DNA from: Crotalaria pallida
Taxonomy: Eukaryota; Streptophyta; Magnoliopsida; Fabales; Fabaceae
Length of the DNA: 64,000 nt
Assembly (NCBI GenBank): GCA_037953625.1
Contig: CM075653.1
Coordinates: 98,311,639 to 98,375,638, forward strand
Direction of reading: 5' to 3'
Below are positions 34,704 to 47,088 of this stretch, piece after piece. Numbering within the stretch: the first letter of the stretch is position 1; every line of letters begins with the position of its first letter. The translations under genes and the position numbers were made by a program. Under the pieces are notes generated by a model. The model ran no database searches. It worked only from the letters and a program-made list of their open reading frames with translations, and was not told the DNA's origin.

Positions 34704-37700
34704 GTGTGTGTGTTTGGTTAGGAGAAAAGGGAAGGGTAAATGATATTGTTGCATGAAAAAGAAAATAGAAATTTAGTGCTTAAAATAAACCAAGTAATTT
34801 GTATGTTTTGACTTATTTTCTTGATTATGTTCGGTCATGTAATATAAATGAGTCTAGGGAATTTAGTTACATGAAAACAAATTTATATAATGATTTTTGA
34901 AAAGGATTTAAAATGTTTGAAGTAAAAACGCTTGATTTAAATCTTTAGTTCGATATGGTTGTGAATCCATACATGCCTAAGTGTTTTGTGTTGTATAAGT
35001 GCCTTGATGTTGATTTAATTGGTCATATACTTGTTGAAGTGTTGCTTGTTGTTTATGTGTTAATGGATGTTTGAAAAATGTTTGAACGTGTGATCGGTTT
35101 TGAAATAAATTGGTTTTAAGAAAATTTCATGGTGTTTTATTTGAAATTTTTAAATTATGTTTATGGTTGTCCAAAGTTGTTTTGTGATGAAGACTTGAGT
35201 TTAAAAGGTTAATTTAAATAAAGTAGTTATTTTAAACGAGAAAGTGTTTTTACGATGTTCTCGGGGTTTTATCAAAATGATTTTTATAAAATAACTCTTT
35301 GCTGTCCAGAATTATTTGGACATGCTTCTTGTGTTTAAAAATGTTTTCATGTAATTTAAAGTGTGGTTTTCAAGTGATATTTGATTTAAGAAAAACCCGG
35401 ATTGAAAACGGGGCATTTTTCGGTGTTTTCAAACGTAATTGAGGTGCTGTCCAAAATGGACCAGCAACCACATAAATTGATTTAAATCATTTTATGAAAT
35501 GTTTCCAAATGGTTTTAAAAGATTTACAGTACTAGAAAGAATGAGAGTTGTTCCGATAAAACAATGGTGTTTTAAGTTTTTCGATAAAGAACGAAAGGTA
35601 TCGCGAACTAAGAAAAGATTTTCTTAACACACGTTAGTAACGTAAGTGTGTTTTATTTAATACGAGGAATGAGCAGTGTCTAGGTTATGGAAAATATTTT
35701 CTTAATATCAGTTAATAACGTAAGCGTATTTCATTTAGTACGAGGAATTTGAAAAGCGAGGGATTGGGGCAGTCAACAGCACAGAGGATCCGAGGTGACG
35801 GTACGCAATAAATAGCTGGATCTCAGGTGAGAGAGAAGCTTTCCTAAGACACTGTGGTAGTTAGGTGATTTAGTAGGACGTTCCGTATCATCTCAAAGAT
35901 CGGAACTAAGTGGTTCGGAGTCAGTAGTATAAGTGGCAATTGTTTGTTTTGTGTGGCCACTTATACGAAGGTGACAAAGACCACAATGTTATTGTGTGAT
36001 GTTGTGTGCATGCTTTTATTTATCTATTTAATTATATCTGATGATACTTATTACTGCTGATTGTAATGAGTGAATGGCTGATGGACGTCCGTTACGTCCT
36101 GAGCAAGAAAATGAAAATAAAGAAAATTGAATAAGAAGTAAAGAGATAAGACGGATTAGAAAAGAGAAAGAGTTGAGATTGAGGAAAGAATGAAATGATA
36201 GTGTTGAGAACGAGCCAGAGCTGGGGAGAGTGATGTTGATATGAGGTGTGAATTGAGTGGAGCTGGGCTCCTTTGTTTTTGGTTTTAGTCTGGGACTAGC
36301 GCTCAGCAAAAATGGATTTTTGAAAAATGTTTTCGAAAAGAGATTTTTGGAAAAGATTTGTGAAATGTTACTTTACATGAAACATCATTTTTGAAAGGAT
36401 TTTATGAAACCTTATCTTTGAAAAAGAAAATGTTTGCAAAACCTGGTTTTTAATAAACATCATTTTTGAAAAGAGATTCCTTATAAATAGTGTTTTCAGA
36501 AAAGTTTTAGAAATAGATTTTATGAGAGTTTTTGAAAAGAGATTTTTAGAAACTTCGAGAAGGTCTTTTGTAATGACACTTTTGAAAGAAAAGTTTCTGA
36601 AACCAATATTTTTGGTAAACGGTGGTGAAAAGATTTTACGTGAAAGTTTTCGAAAGGATATTTTATGAAAGCTTATGATATGAGATTTTCCAATTAGTTA
36701 TTGAAAATGTGTTTGAGGAAAGTGAGATTGTTTTGAAAAGATCGAGGATGTTGAGAAGGATTGGGATATGAGATGAGAGTTCCGTGATGTGATCCCAGCT
36801 CTATGCTATGTGAAAATTGATGAGAGAAAGATTGTGCCAAGTAGTGGTCGGGACTCGTTGAAGGGTTGCACGAAGGATGGGCCGACCTTAGGTTAAGTAA
36901 AAGATAAAAGACTTAAAAGACATACGTGACGAGGTATGAGAGTGCGAAGTAGTGGAGAGGAAGATACCATAAGTATCTGCGGATACTTAGGAGGAGATTG
37001 CATTAGGGGAGGACGATGACGGTGAGACGTCAGGAAGTCTAGAGTATGTTTCTAGGCAGAACAAACTCCACATGTGGCGTACTAACGTGGTAGAGACTGG
37101 GTCTAATGCCGTGGTAAGTTCTGCGGGCCCACTAGAAACATACTGTCGCCCCCTAGATTGCAAATCTAGAACAGTGAGAGGGACTGGAGTGGGGCATCTT
37201 GATTGCCACTGTGAGACAGTGTGCCTTGTTATATATGAATTGAATGAATTGAATTGATTTGAGGCTGAGTCCTCCTGGTTTGGGACCATTTGTTGTTGAG
37301 ACAGCTGTCGTACCCGCACGGTAAAGGTCCTGTACTCCTGTTCGCTTCCGACTAGGTTGGGTGGATGACCGAGGAGATGTAGACGTGAGTGATAGTCGAG
37401 ATCGAAATGAATACTTTGAGGATATCCTAACACTCCCTGATCACTAGAGGTTATGAATTGATAAGAAGGGAGGAAAAGAGAATACAGTGGTGAAATGGAA
37501 ATGAATGAGAAAAGGAAAGAATGTTCATAAGACGCGAAAGTAAAGAAGAAATGAGAAAGGATAACAATAATGCTAACAATGTAAGATAATGATGATGATG
37601 ATATCAATAATCTGTTTGGTTGTTGTGTGCTTGTATATTGTATTGTGTGTTTGTTTGGTCCTATTATCTGGCCTATCGTAATTCCACACCGTCGACGATC

Positions 37701-38521
37701 CGTCGTTCGGAACGCTTACTCTCTCCTGTTCGTTGGCATATCGGTGTTGTTGGTATTTCAACGGGCAGATGGAGTACTGCATGGACATCACCACGTGGAG
37801 TAAATATGGGAGAGGTTGGAAGCGTACTCCAAGCGGCTGGGTATGGACCGGCCATACTCAGATTGAAATCCCCGACCCGGAGCATCAACTGAGCGGAGCT
37901 AACTTGGGGTCGCGCTTGGGACAAGTCACTGTGCGAGGATATCGAAACTACAAGGAGAAGGTGCAATATAAGAAACAGTGGAAGTCTACCACCAAAGAAG
38001 GAGTGAAGTCGGAGCCCAACGACAATACAGAGACAGCTATATGGACGGCTTCATCTTTGAAAGCGAAGAGAGGATCCAAGAATAAGGAGGACCTCCACCC
38101 GATTGCCTTCAATAGGGTAGCTTAAAGTTAGCATGGTTAGTTTAGATTGTAGTGAGTGTTTGTGTTAAGGATTACCTGAGTGATGATCTATTGATGTAAC
38201 TTAACTTATTCTAAAGCCTGCCCGACTTTTTATATCTTCATGAGAAATGTTTGATGATCCCTTTTGGTGGAATGCAAAGAACTATTTTAAAAATGGAATC
38301 AAACCGTTTTCCCTAGCGAATGTTTTGGGAACCTGAGTAAGTAAAGATTTGTTTTAGTAACAACTCGATTTTCGGTAAAGGGTGTTGAGAACACCAAGAA
38401 CTTTTAAACAACGGGTTCAAACTCTTCAACAATGTTTTAAAAAAAAAAATTTGGCCTCATTTTTACAACATAAACAAATAAAAGATGGTTATTTCTGAGT
38501 TACGAAAACCGGGCTGTTACA
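34704..38521 (+). repeat. Element B 3' LTR, segment 3
   Basis: Completes B's 3' LTR. From 35934 it matches the window's first 2 kb. It lacks 28 bp relative to the 5' LTR near 36300. Contains the purine-rich repeats and structured block copy 4. No gene seen. Confidence 0.9.
36846..37330 (+). promoter_or_regulatory. Candidate structured RNA block, copy 4 (element B 3' LTR)
   Basis: GGTCGG (36846-36851) with CCGACC (36882-36887); hairpin TAAGTATC-TGCG-GATACTTA (36970-36989); P1 37043-37055 with 37132-37144; P2 37056-37062 with 37118-37124; P3 GGCGT with ATGCC (one G-U); bulge GGGCCCA; closing GGACC with GGTCC (37326-37330). Confidence 0.72.
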
Positions 38522-40232
38522 CATGAGAATAATGATAATGAGATGAAAGAGAAATGAGGCATGAGGCCAATGAGATTCTTTGGGGGAACGGATTGCGATT
38601 AGTGGTCGGGCTTTGTTGAAGGGATGTACCAAGGACGGGCCGACTATTAGGATTCAGCCGCTAATTAAAACGCTAAAACCTTAAAAGACTTTAAAAGACA
38701 TTTACAAATGCGGTGAGGTATGAGTGTCGTATCGAAGTAGTGGAGAGGAAGATACTATGGGTATCTTCAGATACTCAGGTGGAGATTGCATGAGGGGAGG
38801 ACGATGACGGTGAAACGTCAAGAAGTCTAGAGTACTTTCTAGGCAGAACGAACTCCACATGTGGCATACTAATGTGGTAGGGATTGGGTCCAATGCCGTG
38901 GCAAGTTCTGCACCGGAACTAGAATTGTACTGTCGCCCCCTTGAATGCAAGTCTAGAACAATGAGAGGGACTAGAACGGGGCATTTGAGATTGCCGCTGA
39001 GAGCGTGCCTTGATTATATGATTGAATGAAATTATATGAATTGAATTGATTTGAGGCTGTAGTCCTCCTGGTCTGGGACCATTTGATTGTGAGACAGCTG
39101 TCGTGCCCGCGTGGTAAAGGTCCTGTACTCCTGTTTGCTTCCGACTAGGTTGGGTGGATGACCGAGGAGATGTAGACGTGTGTGACTTCCTCAATGATGA
39201 CGTTCCCCCATCATTGAGCGAACCGGAACGATAAAACTTAAAAGATTAAGATGTATTAAAGAAAAGTACAATAAAAATATTAAGCGTTGAGTAAAATTAT
39301 AAGACAAGCACGAGAAATGATTCGTGGCATAATAAATCTTGAGGTAACGATGGAAGAAAGAATGGAAAAGAATTGTGAGCGTTATGTAATGAAAGGTTGG
39401 AAAAGTTGGGATGTAAGCGTAATGAATTATTTGGTTCTGAGTGATGATATTTATATGTTTTGAACATTATGATGTGCTTTGTTATATGTGATTCATATAT
39501 GCTATGTGAATAACATGTTATATGCATATCTGTTGATGATTATGTGATTGCATCATGATAAGTATCTAGGTTATACTGTTGTAGTTATATAATCTGTCTA
39601 TCTTTATGTTGAATCTACCCTGAGACCGCATGGTCAACCCGTTAGTGTTCGGAACACTGACTCTCTCCTACCATGTTGTCGTATCGGCAATTGCTGGTAT
39701 TGCAACTGGTAGATGGCGTAGCGTGTAGCGATCCACCTGTGCCCTTGCAAGGAGGAGCATAGAAGTTTGTCCCTGAAGAAAGAGATCATGGAGGAAATTC
39801 TTGGAAACGACGAACGAGGACAACTCTACTTGCGGTTGAAGAGCTTGGTCTACCAAGATCCGAACTTGGACGACGAGTATTAGTGTGTCTGACTAGATGC
39901 AAGGTAATCCCCTCAGATCATTGTACTCCATTGTAAGTTCTTAGTTACTTTATCTCTATCATACTGTACCCCGGCAAAAGTTTTATTTAACACTGATGTT
40001 TTGAAATAAGTCAATGGGTTGTGTATTTAAAATGGTGTTTTGAAAACGGGTTTCAAAGTGCGGTGTCTTGTGACATCTCGGTTTGGAACTTGGAAGAGTT
40101 TATACAATGTGAGAACAGTTGTTTTAATTGTAACTAAGTTTTGAAAAGTTTAAGTGTTCTCACATCTTTGTTAAACTTGCTGTTTTAAAAAAAATGGCCC
40201 TAATTTTCACTATATTTAATTTAAGTAATGAA
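38522..40232 (+). mobile_element. LTR fragment E, oldest layer
   Basis: Same family type as B-D but a separate subfamily. It starts abruptly after B's end and stops before the usual GGGTGTTACA terminus, where D begins, so both ends were broken by insertions. Contains the structured block at 38605-39123. The remaining sequence (39180-40232) is non-coding. Confidence 0.8.
38605..39123 (+). promoter_or_regulatory. Candidate structured RNA block, copy 5 (fragment E)
   Basis: Most divergent copy. Hairpin TGGGTATC-TTCA-GATACTCA (38758-38777); P1 AGTACTTTCTAG (38831-38842) with CTAGAATTGTACT (38919-38931), pairing as AGTAC/GTACT and TTCTAG/CTAGAA around a small loop; P2 GCAGAAC (38843-38849) with GTTCTGC (38905-38911); P3 GGCAT with ATGCC; P4 GGAT with GTCC; bulge ACCGGAA. 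Confidence 0.7.
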
Positions 40233-43200
40233 TGTAACACCCCGCATTTTTCCCGTACGTGCGTAAATGAATTCGTTAAGATAAACCTTGAGTTTTATTT
40301 TCAAAAGGATTTTTCTAAAAGGATTAATTATGATTTTATTCAAGAATGATTTCTTTACGAAAAGAATTTGTGTTCTTATGAATGAATCTTGAAAATATGA
40401 TTCTTTAGAATTTTCTGATTACATTGCAAATTGTATTCTTGAAAAATTTGGAAGATGAATTTTTATGAAATTATGACCTCTTTTCCATTAAGCTAATGAC
40501 CTTAAACAAATTATCTTTTGGGAATGTTCTAATTGTACGAGAAGCTTAATTTTTAAGATTTCTAATTATGTGCCTTGAGTGGATGATTGTGTCACTTTGA
40601 AATAATTTAGGTTTTCCTATGATAATGATGTGTTTTTATAAGAGATTAAATCAATTGCTATAAGGTAGAATTAATTTGTGATGTGTGTTTATTGTGATAT
40701 GTGTTTGCTTGGTATGTGAATATTGCTTGAAAATAAACATGTGTGCATATGTGTGTTAATATGCTACGGCATGGGCATATAGGAGTATGCATGACTTTTA
40801 AAAATAGTGCATGATCATAGGAAGCCATGACCATAGTATCTTGACTAAGTTAGACTAGGAAATGAAAATGAAAATGCATGAAGGGTGGACATGTGTGTGC
40901 TAAGGTGTGAGCACGTGGGGGTGCCACGAGGATGGGTGAGTGAGTGGGCAAGGAGGAGCTTTGACTTTAGGGTAGAAGAAAGAAGAGTGAAAGTGGCCAT
41001 GCATGATGAAGTCTAACCCTAGCCTAGGTACCTTGCCATGCAAAATTTTAGAAACCCAATTTTGCCCTTCTTTTAGTGCCTTGGCCTAACCTTAATCTAA
41101 GGGTAGAGGAGGAAAAATTTGGTGACCTTAAATCTACTTTGCCTTAGTTCCTTTCTTACATTTCATTCCCATTTCCTTCACTCACAAATCCAAACACTTT
41201 CTAAGGGAACATCAAACCCTTAGAAAAGAAAAAGAAAGGGAAAAGAAGAAGGTGTGGCCGTAGGGAATCAAGAAGGAAGAAGAAGGGAATTAGATCAAGA
41301 CCTTGAGTTTCTTTGAGGATCAAGCACCTTAGGAGCTAGAGAACCAACTTTCTTGGTAGGTTACATGAAGATCAAGAAGAAAACCATGATAGTTGTATTT
41401 TCCTTTGGATTTGTAACTTTCCATTCTTTTCTCTTGTATGCTTGTTTCGTGAGTGCAAGTGTGTCTTAGCCTTAACTATGGACTTCTTGAAATTGATTTG
41501 TAATATGTGAACTCATGGACTCTATGCTTCGGTTGTAACTCTTTCTAGTTGGGTCTTAATGATTTCTAAACATATTTCTAATGAACCTAATTTATTCCTT
41601 GGGATTTTTGTAAAACTAAAATTGAAACTTCATGCATGTTGGATCTTTTCTCTAATCCGTGATCTATGTGCTTATATGTGAAAGTTTGATAAACAATCTC
41701 ATGATCTAGGTGCAATTTGTGTGAAAGTAAAGATTTCAAGTCTTGCATAATAATTTTCTTTGCTTAAGCCGTGATCCATGTACTTCTATATGACTATTTG
41801 ATAAACTTCTACATGATCTAAATTCCGTTTGTGATGTAGTAAGGAATGTATGCCTTGCATGATCAAGTCCTTGTGTTCAATCCGTGACCTATGTGCATGT
41901 ATTTGAGTAATTGCTTAATAATTTCATGATCAAAGTTCATTTAAGAGGAAAATAGAGATTTGTAGCTTTGCATGTTGACTTTGTGAGGATTTTGGTTAAT
42001 CTCGGTGTGTGCATGCATTAGTCCATTTTTGATGATTTAAAAGTTAAGACTTTGAGGCTTTGCATGTCAAGTTTCAAATAAAAAGGCTATGTTTTCCCTT
42101 TGTGTGTGTCTCGGCCTAGTAGAAACAAATAGGATAATGAACTTTGAAATAAATTCTCTTCTTGTGAGCATGAATTGATTTAAAGACTTGTTCTATATTT
42201 GTGGTGTTGGTGTGAAGGCTATTCGGCCATGAGTGTTAAAGGTGTTTTGATGATGGATTATGGGGTGCATGTATGCATTAGAGAAGGATTTAGTGATCTT
42301 GAGCTCATGCATGTTATTCTTTTGAAGATTAAGTTATGAACCATGTTTTTATTTTTAGAAAATTTTGAGCTTGAGTTTTAATCAAAAAGTTTAAAGAAAA
42401 CCTCATAATGATTTATGCATGTTGGTGTGATTAAATGGTGATGTGTGATCTACATGATTTGCTTTGACTAACCGTCCTTGTTATGTCAAAGAGTGAACTA
42501 AAATTTTTAACTAATGTGTGATGTTATTCGGCCTTGAGGTAGAAAATTAGGAAAATGTGTTTCATCATCATCTAGGTTGAAAATAGACTAAGACTAGCCT
42601 AGTTTAGAAGTAAAAGGTGCATTTATGAAATAACTAATTTAAAAGAAAATAAAATAAATCTTTGAAATGATTTGTAGCTTTGATTGTTGTTTGAGTTGAA
42701 GTGAAGAAAGTGAAATTGAAGTTGTTAAAATTCCCTATAATGCTCACGGTTTCAACCTTTGAATGCATGGGATGATTTTATTTTGCTTTGGTTGTGTGTT
42801 TAGATGATTAGAGGAATTTCTTTTAAGTGAATAATGAGAATGATTCTATGCTATGTTTATATTATTATCTGTTTGATGAAATGATGTAATTTCTTTTCTT
42901 CCTTTCGATTTTGGAGACTAGGAATAGGTAGAATTAATTGATTAAATTTCATAATGTAAACCCTATGATTTAAAGGTCTAGGAATTATTAGTAATTAGGA
43001 AATGTTGAGTATGGACAATTCGGTTTTGCCATGACCTAGTTAAGAAATGAAATTAAATTATTTCCCTATGCCTAATTGAACTTGTGTGTGTGTTAGTGTT
43101 GCAATTCAATTAATTGTTTTCTTAAACCTATGTGTGTTTTGCAATGAGTGAATGATGAGTGTTTCGAAAACAATGTTTTCATAACCTAACGTTTTCAATT

Positions 43201-43681
43201 AAGGAAGTTTACTTGAATAAAAGAGTGTTTTTGAATTGTTTCCAAAGATTTTCTTAAGAACTGCTTTAAATCATGAACTTGAATTGAATTTGAAAATCTT
43301 AGATAATGATAACAAGTTTTTAAAAGAGTGTATCGAAATCGTTTCTAACGCACGGGAAAAATGTCTTAGTTCGAGCGATGAACGCAACGGGAAGGAGCAA
43401 GGATAATAATCGAGAACTCAGGAGAGCTTTCGAATGATCGTCATTGAGGTGAGAGAGGGGCTTATCCTTAAGACGCCGTGGTAATTAGGTACATATTAAG
43501 GCGTCCAATCATCTCAAAGATTGGACATCCAATCTCATTTAGCGTAGTGGTGTATGTGATAGCGCTTGTTTGATTGATTTAGCTATCCACCCGAACGACT
43601 AAGATTGGCTTATCAGAAATAATGTTATGTTTCCTGGTTATTCGTGGTGAATTGTTTGGTCATATTATGCTTTGTTAAATT
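40233..43681 (+). repeat. Element D left LTR, segment 1
   Basis: Begins TGTAACACCCCGC. Contains a leader-like part (about 41230-41430) homologous to B, C and right-LTR leaders, then long T-rich non-coding sequence. No TATA box is evident and no gene is seen. Ends at the Sirevirus target AAATT. Confidence 0.8.
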
Positions 43682-45211
43682 TGTAGGATTCTCATGTTTT
43701 GATGCTAACAATCTCTCTCCAAGCAACAACATTGGCAACAAGCAAGCTACACCACATGAAGATTAGAATTAGGATTTTTATTAATTCTATTTCAATGTAA
43801 TCTTTATTTTATGCAATGCATCTCATTGGTGTGGGTAGCTTAGGTGATTTTAAGAATATTTAAATAATGTTTGATTAAGAGTGAAGATACTTTAAATCTT
43901 GATTAAATAGCTTGTGAAAATCATTTTAGAAAAACTTTGTTTTTATTCAGATTCTGATCAGTTTACTCGAGTAATGAGTATTGGTTCACTCGAGTAATTT
44001 ATGTTCTGACAGGTTAATCGAGTAATGGTTTACACATCACTCGAGTAACTTAATCTGACATGTTTCACTCGAGTGACGTTGTTTGGTTTACTCGAGTAAT
44101 TCAATCAGTGTTGGGAAAATTTTAAAAGGACTTAATTTTCTCTTTCAAAAGAATAGACTTTCATTCTTACAATTTTCTAATACACTTTGAAAAGTAATTC
44201 AAAGAGCTATTTTACATCTTTCAAGAGCTATCAAGATTCAACAAAGAACTTTTCATTCTTCACTCTATTTTCTATCATTGTTCAAATATTCTTGAGATCA
44301 TATTTTTGTTCTTAGTGGTTGTTGAAGATTTGCAATTTGTGATTGCATCATTGAAGTTTCAACACAAGTGAAGAATCTCACAAGGAAGACTTTGAGGATC
44401 AAATCAAAGCAAGAAAAGAGGATTGGTTGGAAGCATCTTCAATCAATTAGCAAGGAAATCTAGAATTCTCAAAAGGGGTAGATTAGATCAAAGTGTTTGG
44501 TACACACTTTGAGTTGGGTTTTAAGATAGGAGAACTAAGAATCTAGTTGCATCTTAAAACATTGTAAAATCTACATTTGAAGATTTCTAGTGAAGAATCT
44601 CTCTTGATTTAAGAGGGGACTGGAGTAGCTTTCAAGTGGGTGAAAGTGAACCAGGATAAATCCTTGTGTCTCTTTTATTTTCATTCCTTGTATTTCATTA
44701 ATTCATTAACATTTGCATTTTTAGGTTAGAATTGGGGTTTTCTTAATTCTACTCAATTGATCTAAAATTGCATGTTAATATTACTTGAAATTGTTCATAT
44801 TAATCATTCATAATTTGTTGAATCATCATAGCATTGTTATTCTTGAAGAACTCCATTGAAAACTAAGTTTTAAATTGAATTTTACCCAGTTTACTCGAGT
44901 AAAGTTCTTGTCACTCGAGTAATCTGCTTTCAGTTTATAAACATTACTCGAGTAGGTTTTCTGTTACTCGAGTGATTTAAAATTTGCTTTCGTAATACTC
45001 GAGTGATTTGCTGAATACTCGAGTGAAATTATTTTTGGTTGCGTATTACTCGAGTGAAGGCTTGAGTTACTCGAGTAATCTGAACTGAATTCTTAAGAAA
45101 CTTTATTTTCATAAAACCATTCTCTTAGGCGGACGAAAAATCTGTAATAAGGCTTCAATATTCTATTCACCCCCCTCTAGACTATATTGAGCCGCTTGTT
45201 GGTTTCCAACA
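43682..45211 (+). repeat. Sirevirus 5' LTR
   Basis: Starts TGTAGGATTC, ends TTTCCAACA. Contains two clusters of ACTCGAGT-type palindromes, at about 43964-44102 (six copies) and 44890-45082 (eight copies). Confidence 0.95.
43964..45082 (+). repeat. ACTCGAGT palindrome clusters in 5' LTR
   Basis: About 14 copies of (T/C)ACTCGAGT(A/G) at spacings of roughly 20-35 bp in two groups, the space between them free of the motif. The same arrangement is in the 3' LTR (about 52726-53845). Confidence 0.9.
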
Positions 45212-45213
45212 AG

Positions 45214-45225
45214 TGGTATCAGAGC
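45214..45225 (+). other. Sirevirus primer-binding site (tRNA-iMet)
   Basis: TGGTATCAGAGC, two bases inside the LTR edge. Confidence 0.92.
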
Positions 45226-45286
45226 TCGGACGAAAAATCCGAGCCTTAAAAAGCTTTTTCGAAAAGATCCTTTTTACTTGGAAACA

Positions 45287-47074
45287 ATGGGCTCAATTTC
45301 AAATCCTTTCGGTGGTGAAGGAACTTCCATTAATCGTCCTCCACTATTTAGTGGTGAGGGTTACGCTTATTGGAAGGTCCGCATGAAAATTTTTATTCAA
45401 GCCATAGATATGGAAATTTGGAACGCCATAGAGAATGGACCTTTTGTTCCTCAAACGAAAGTAAATGATGTTGTTTCAATTAAACCTCAATCGAGTTGGG
45501 ACAATGATGATAAGAAGAAAGTTGCATTTGATTTAAAAGCTAAAAATATCATCACGTCCGCTCTTTCTTATGATGAGTTCTTTCGAGTATCTCAATGTGT
45601 TGATGCTAAACAAATGTGGGACACATTACAAGTCACACATGAGGGCACTTCGGAGGTTAGAAGGGCTAGGCTAAATACACTCATGCATGAATATGAACTC
45701 TTTCGTATGTTACCTAATGAAAACATAGGTGACATGCAAAAGCGGTTCACTCATATCATTAATCATCTTTCTGCACTTGGAAAAGTTATATCTAATGGTG
45801 AAGTTGTTAATAAGATTTTGAGATGTCTTAGCAGGGAATGGCAACCTAAGGTGACGGCCATTATGGAAGCTAGAGACGTGGATCAAATTGATTTAGCAAC
45901 TCTATTCGGAAAGCTTCAAGAGCATGAAATGGAGCTTGGACGGTTATCCATGAATGAAGATGCCGATAGGAAGAAAAAGGGGATAGCTCTTAAATCAACT
46001 TCAAAATCCCTTAAGGCACAAGAGGAAAACTTTCAAGTGGATGACTCGGACTCCGATATAGATGATGAGACCCTTGTCTTGCTAGTTAAAAAGCTTGGTA
46101 GGTTCCTTAAGAAAAAGGGGAACTTTAATAGAAATAGACAAAGAGATTCTAAGGACTCACAACCAAGAAATAAGACTAACAAGGATCACATCAAGTGTCA
46201 TGGATGTGGAAAGCTTGGTCACTATCGATCGAATTGTCCAACTCATTCTAAGAAGTCGGAAGGTGACAACTCAAAATTCAATTCTTCTAAAGGAAAAAGG
46301 GCTTACATAGTATGGGATGAAGTGGAGAGTCAATCAACATCTAGCTCATCGGATGATGAAGAACTTGCAAATCTATGTTTAATGACAAAGCTTGATGAAG
46401 AGGAATCTTCGAGCATTAAATCAAGTGAGAACGTCAATGAGGTAGATTATCTTTCCGATGCTAGCTCAAGTTCTAATTCTCCTTCATTCAATGAATTGTA
46501 CAATGTGTATGTAGAGATGCATAAAGAGTTGAAGAAACTTGCTAAAATAAATGTTGAAAGAAAGAATTTCATAATGAAGCAACATGAAAAGATAATTGAA
46601 CTTCAAAAAGATTTAGAAGAACTTAAGCTTCAAAATGAAACTCTAGAACTCATTTATGCAAACTCTACATGCAATTGTGAATTGAAATCAAATGAGACTC
46701 CATCTTGTGAAAATTGCAAGTCTTTGGAAAAAGAAGTTTTTAATTTGAATGATCGACTTGCAAGGCTCATGAAAGGAGATACTTCTTTAGATCATTTGCT
46801 TTCAACTCAAAGGAACAATAGCAATAGATCCGGTCTTGGCTATACCAAACCTAAGAAACGCAATTATCGCAAAGTTGGTGGATTTTCAAAGAATAAGATT
46901 TCTAAAAACCCAACTTGTCATTATTGTGGAATCTTTGGGCATACCACGAATAAATGTAATATAAAGAAATTTGGTATACCAAGCGGTGAATATATTTGGA
47001 TTGTTAAGGGGACTTCTCCTCATGCTAACAACAAAGGACCCAAGACCACTTGGGTACCTAAGTCAACCAAATGA
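45287..47074 (+). CDS. gag: Sirevirus Gag
   Basis: 595 codons. I start at the ATG at 45287 (context AACAATGGG); the open frame extends a few codons upstream without another ATG. Residues about 15-225 form the UBN2/gag-polypeptide capsid domain of copia elements. A first CCHC zinc knuckle is at about 304-317 (CHGCGKLGHYRSNC), an acidic Ser/Asp/Glu-rich stretch at about 345-400, a coiled-coil-like segment at about 405-495, and a second CCHC at about 544-557 (CHYCGIFGHTTNKC). Two knuckles and a long C-terminus are typical of Sirevirus Gag. It should assemble the cytoplasmic particle and package RNA. It ends in TGA; pol follows in another frame. Confidence 0.93.
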   Translation: MGSISNPFGGEGTSINRPPLFSGEGYAYWKVRMKIFIQAIDMEIWNAIENGPFVPQTKVNDVVSIKPQSSWDNDDKKKVAFDLKAKNIITSALSYDEFFRVSQCVDAKQMWDTLQVTHEGTSEVRRARLNTLMHEYELFRMLPNENIGDMQKRFTHIINHLSALGKVISNGEVVNKILRCLSREWQPKVTAIMEARDVDQIDLATLFGKLQEHEMELGRLSMNEDADRKKKGIALKSTSKSLKAQEENFQVDDSDSDIDDETLVLLVKKLGRFLKKKGNFNRNRQRDSKDSQPRNKTNKDHIKCHGCGKLGHYRSNCPTHSKKSEGDNSKFNSSKGKRAYIVWDEVESQSTSSSSDDEELANLCLMTKLDEEESSSIKSSENVNEVDYLSDASSSSNSPSFNELYNVYVEMHKELKKLAKINVERKNFIMKQHEKIIELQKDLEELKLQNETLELIYANSTCNCELKSNETPSCENCKSLEKEVFNLNDRLARLMKGDTSLDHLLSTQRNNSNRSGLGYTKPKKRNYRKVGGFSKNKISKNPTCHYCGIFGHTTNKCNIKKFGIPSGEYIWIVKGTSPHANNKGPKTTWVPKSTK

Positions 47075-47088
47075 TATCTTTCTTGTAG
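47075..47088 (+). promoter_or_regulatory. Gag-pol junction with 3' splice-site-like sequence
   Basis: TATCTTTCTTGTAG lies between the gag TGA and the first pol codon. It has the pyrimidine tract and AG of a plant intron acceptor, and its TAG is also the in-frame stop that opens the pol frame. How pol is expressed is not shown by the sequence. Confidence 0.4.

Larger units (their letters stand above)
1..38521 (+). mobile_element. Element B: non-autonomous giant-LTR retrotransposon, heavily nested
   Basis: Left end lies outside the window. It consists of a 5' LTR (1-2009 and 11990-12600), an internal region (12601-13845) and a 3' LTR (13846-14706, 17425-18362, 34704-38521). The LTR starts TGTAACACCCCGC and ends GGGCTGTTACA. 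Positions 35934-38521 match 1-2009 joined to 11995-12600, with more than 20 point differences and one 28-bp indel seen by eye, so these are the two LTRs of one insertion. No gag or pol is present. The initiator-Met primer site, the PPT and the closing sequence CTCGGGGACGAGAAAT resemble Tekay/Del-type chromoviruses, so I infer a deletion derivative mobilised by such an element. CATGA at 38522-38526 is the right-hand target-site candidate; its partner is outside the window. Confidence 0.85.
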
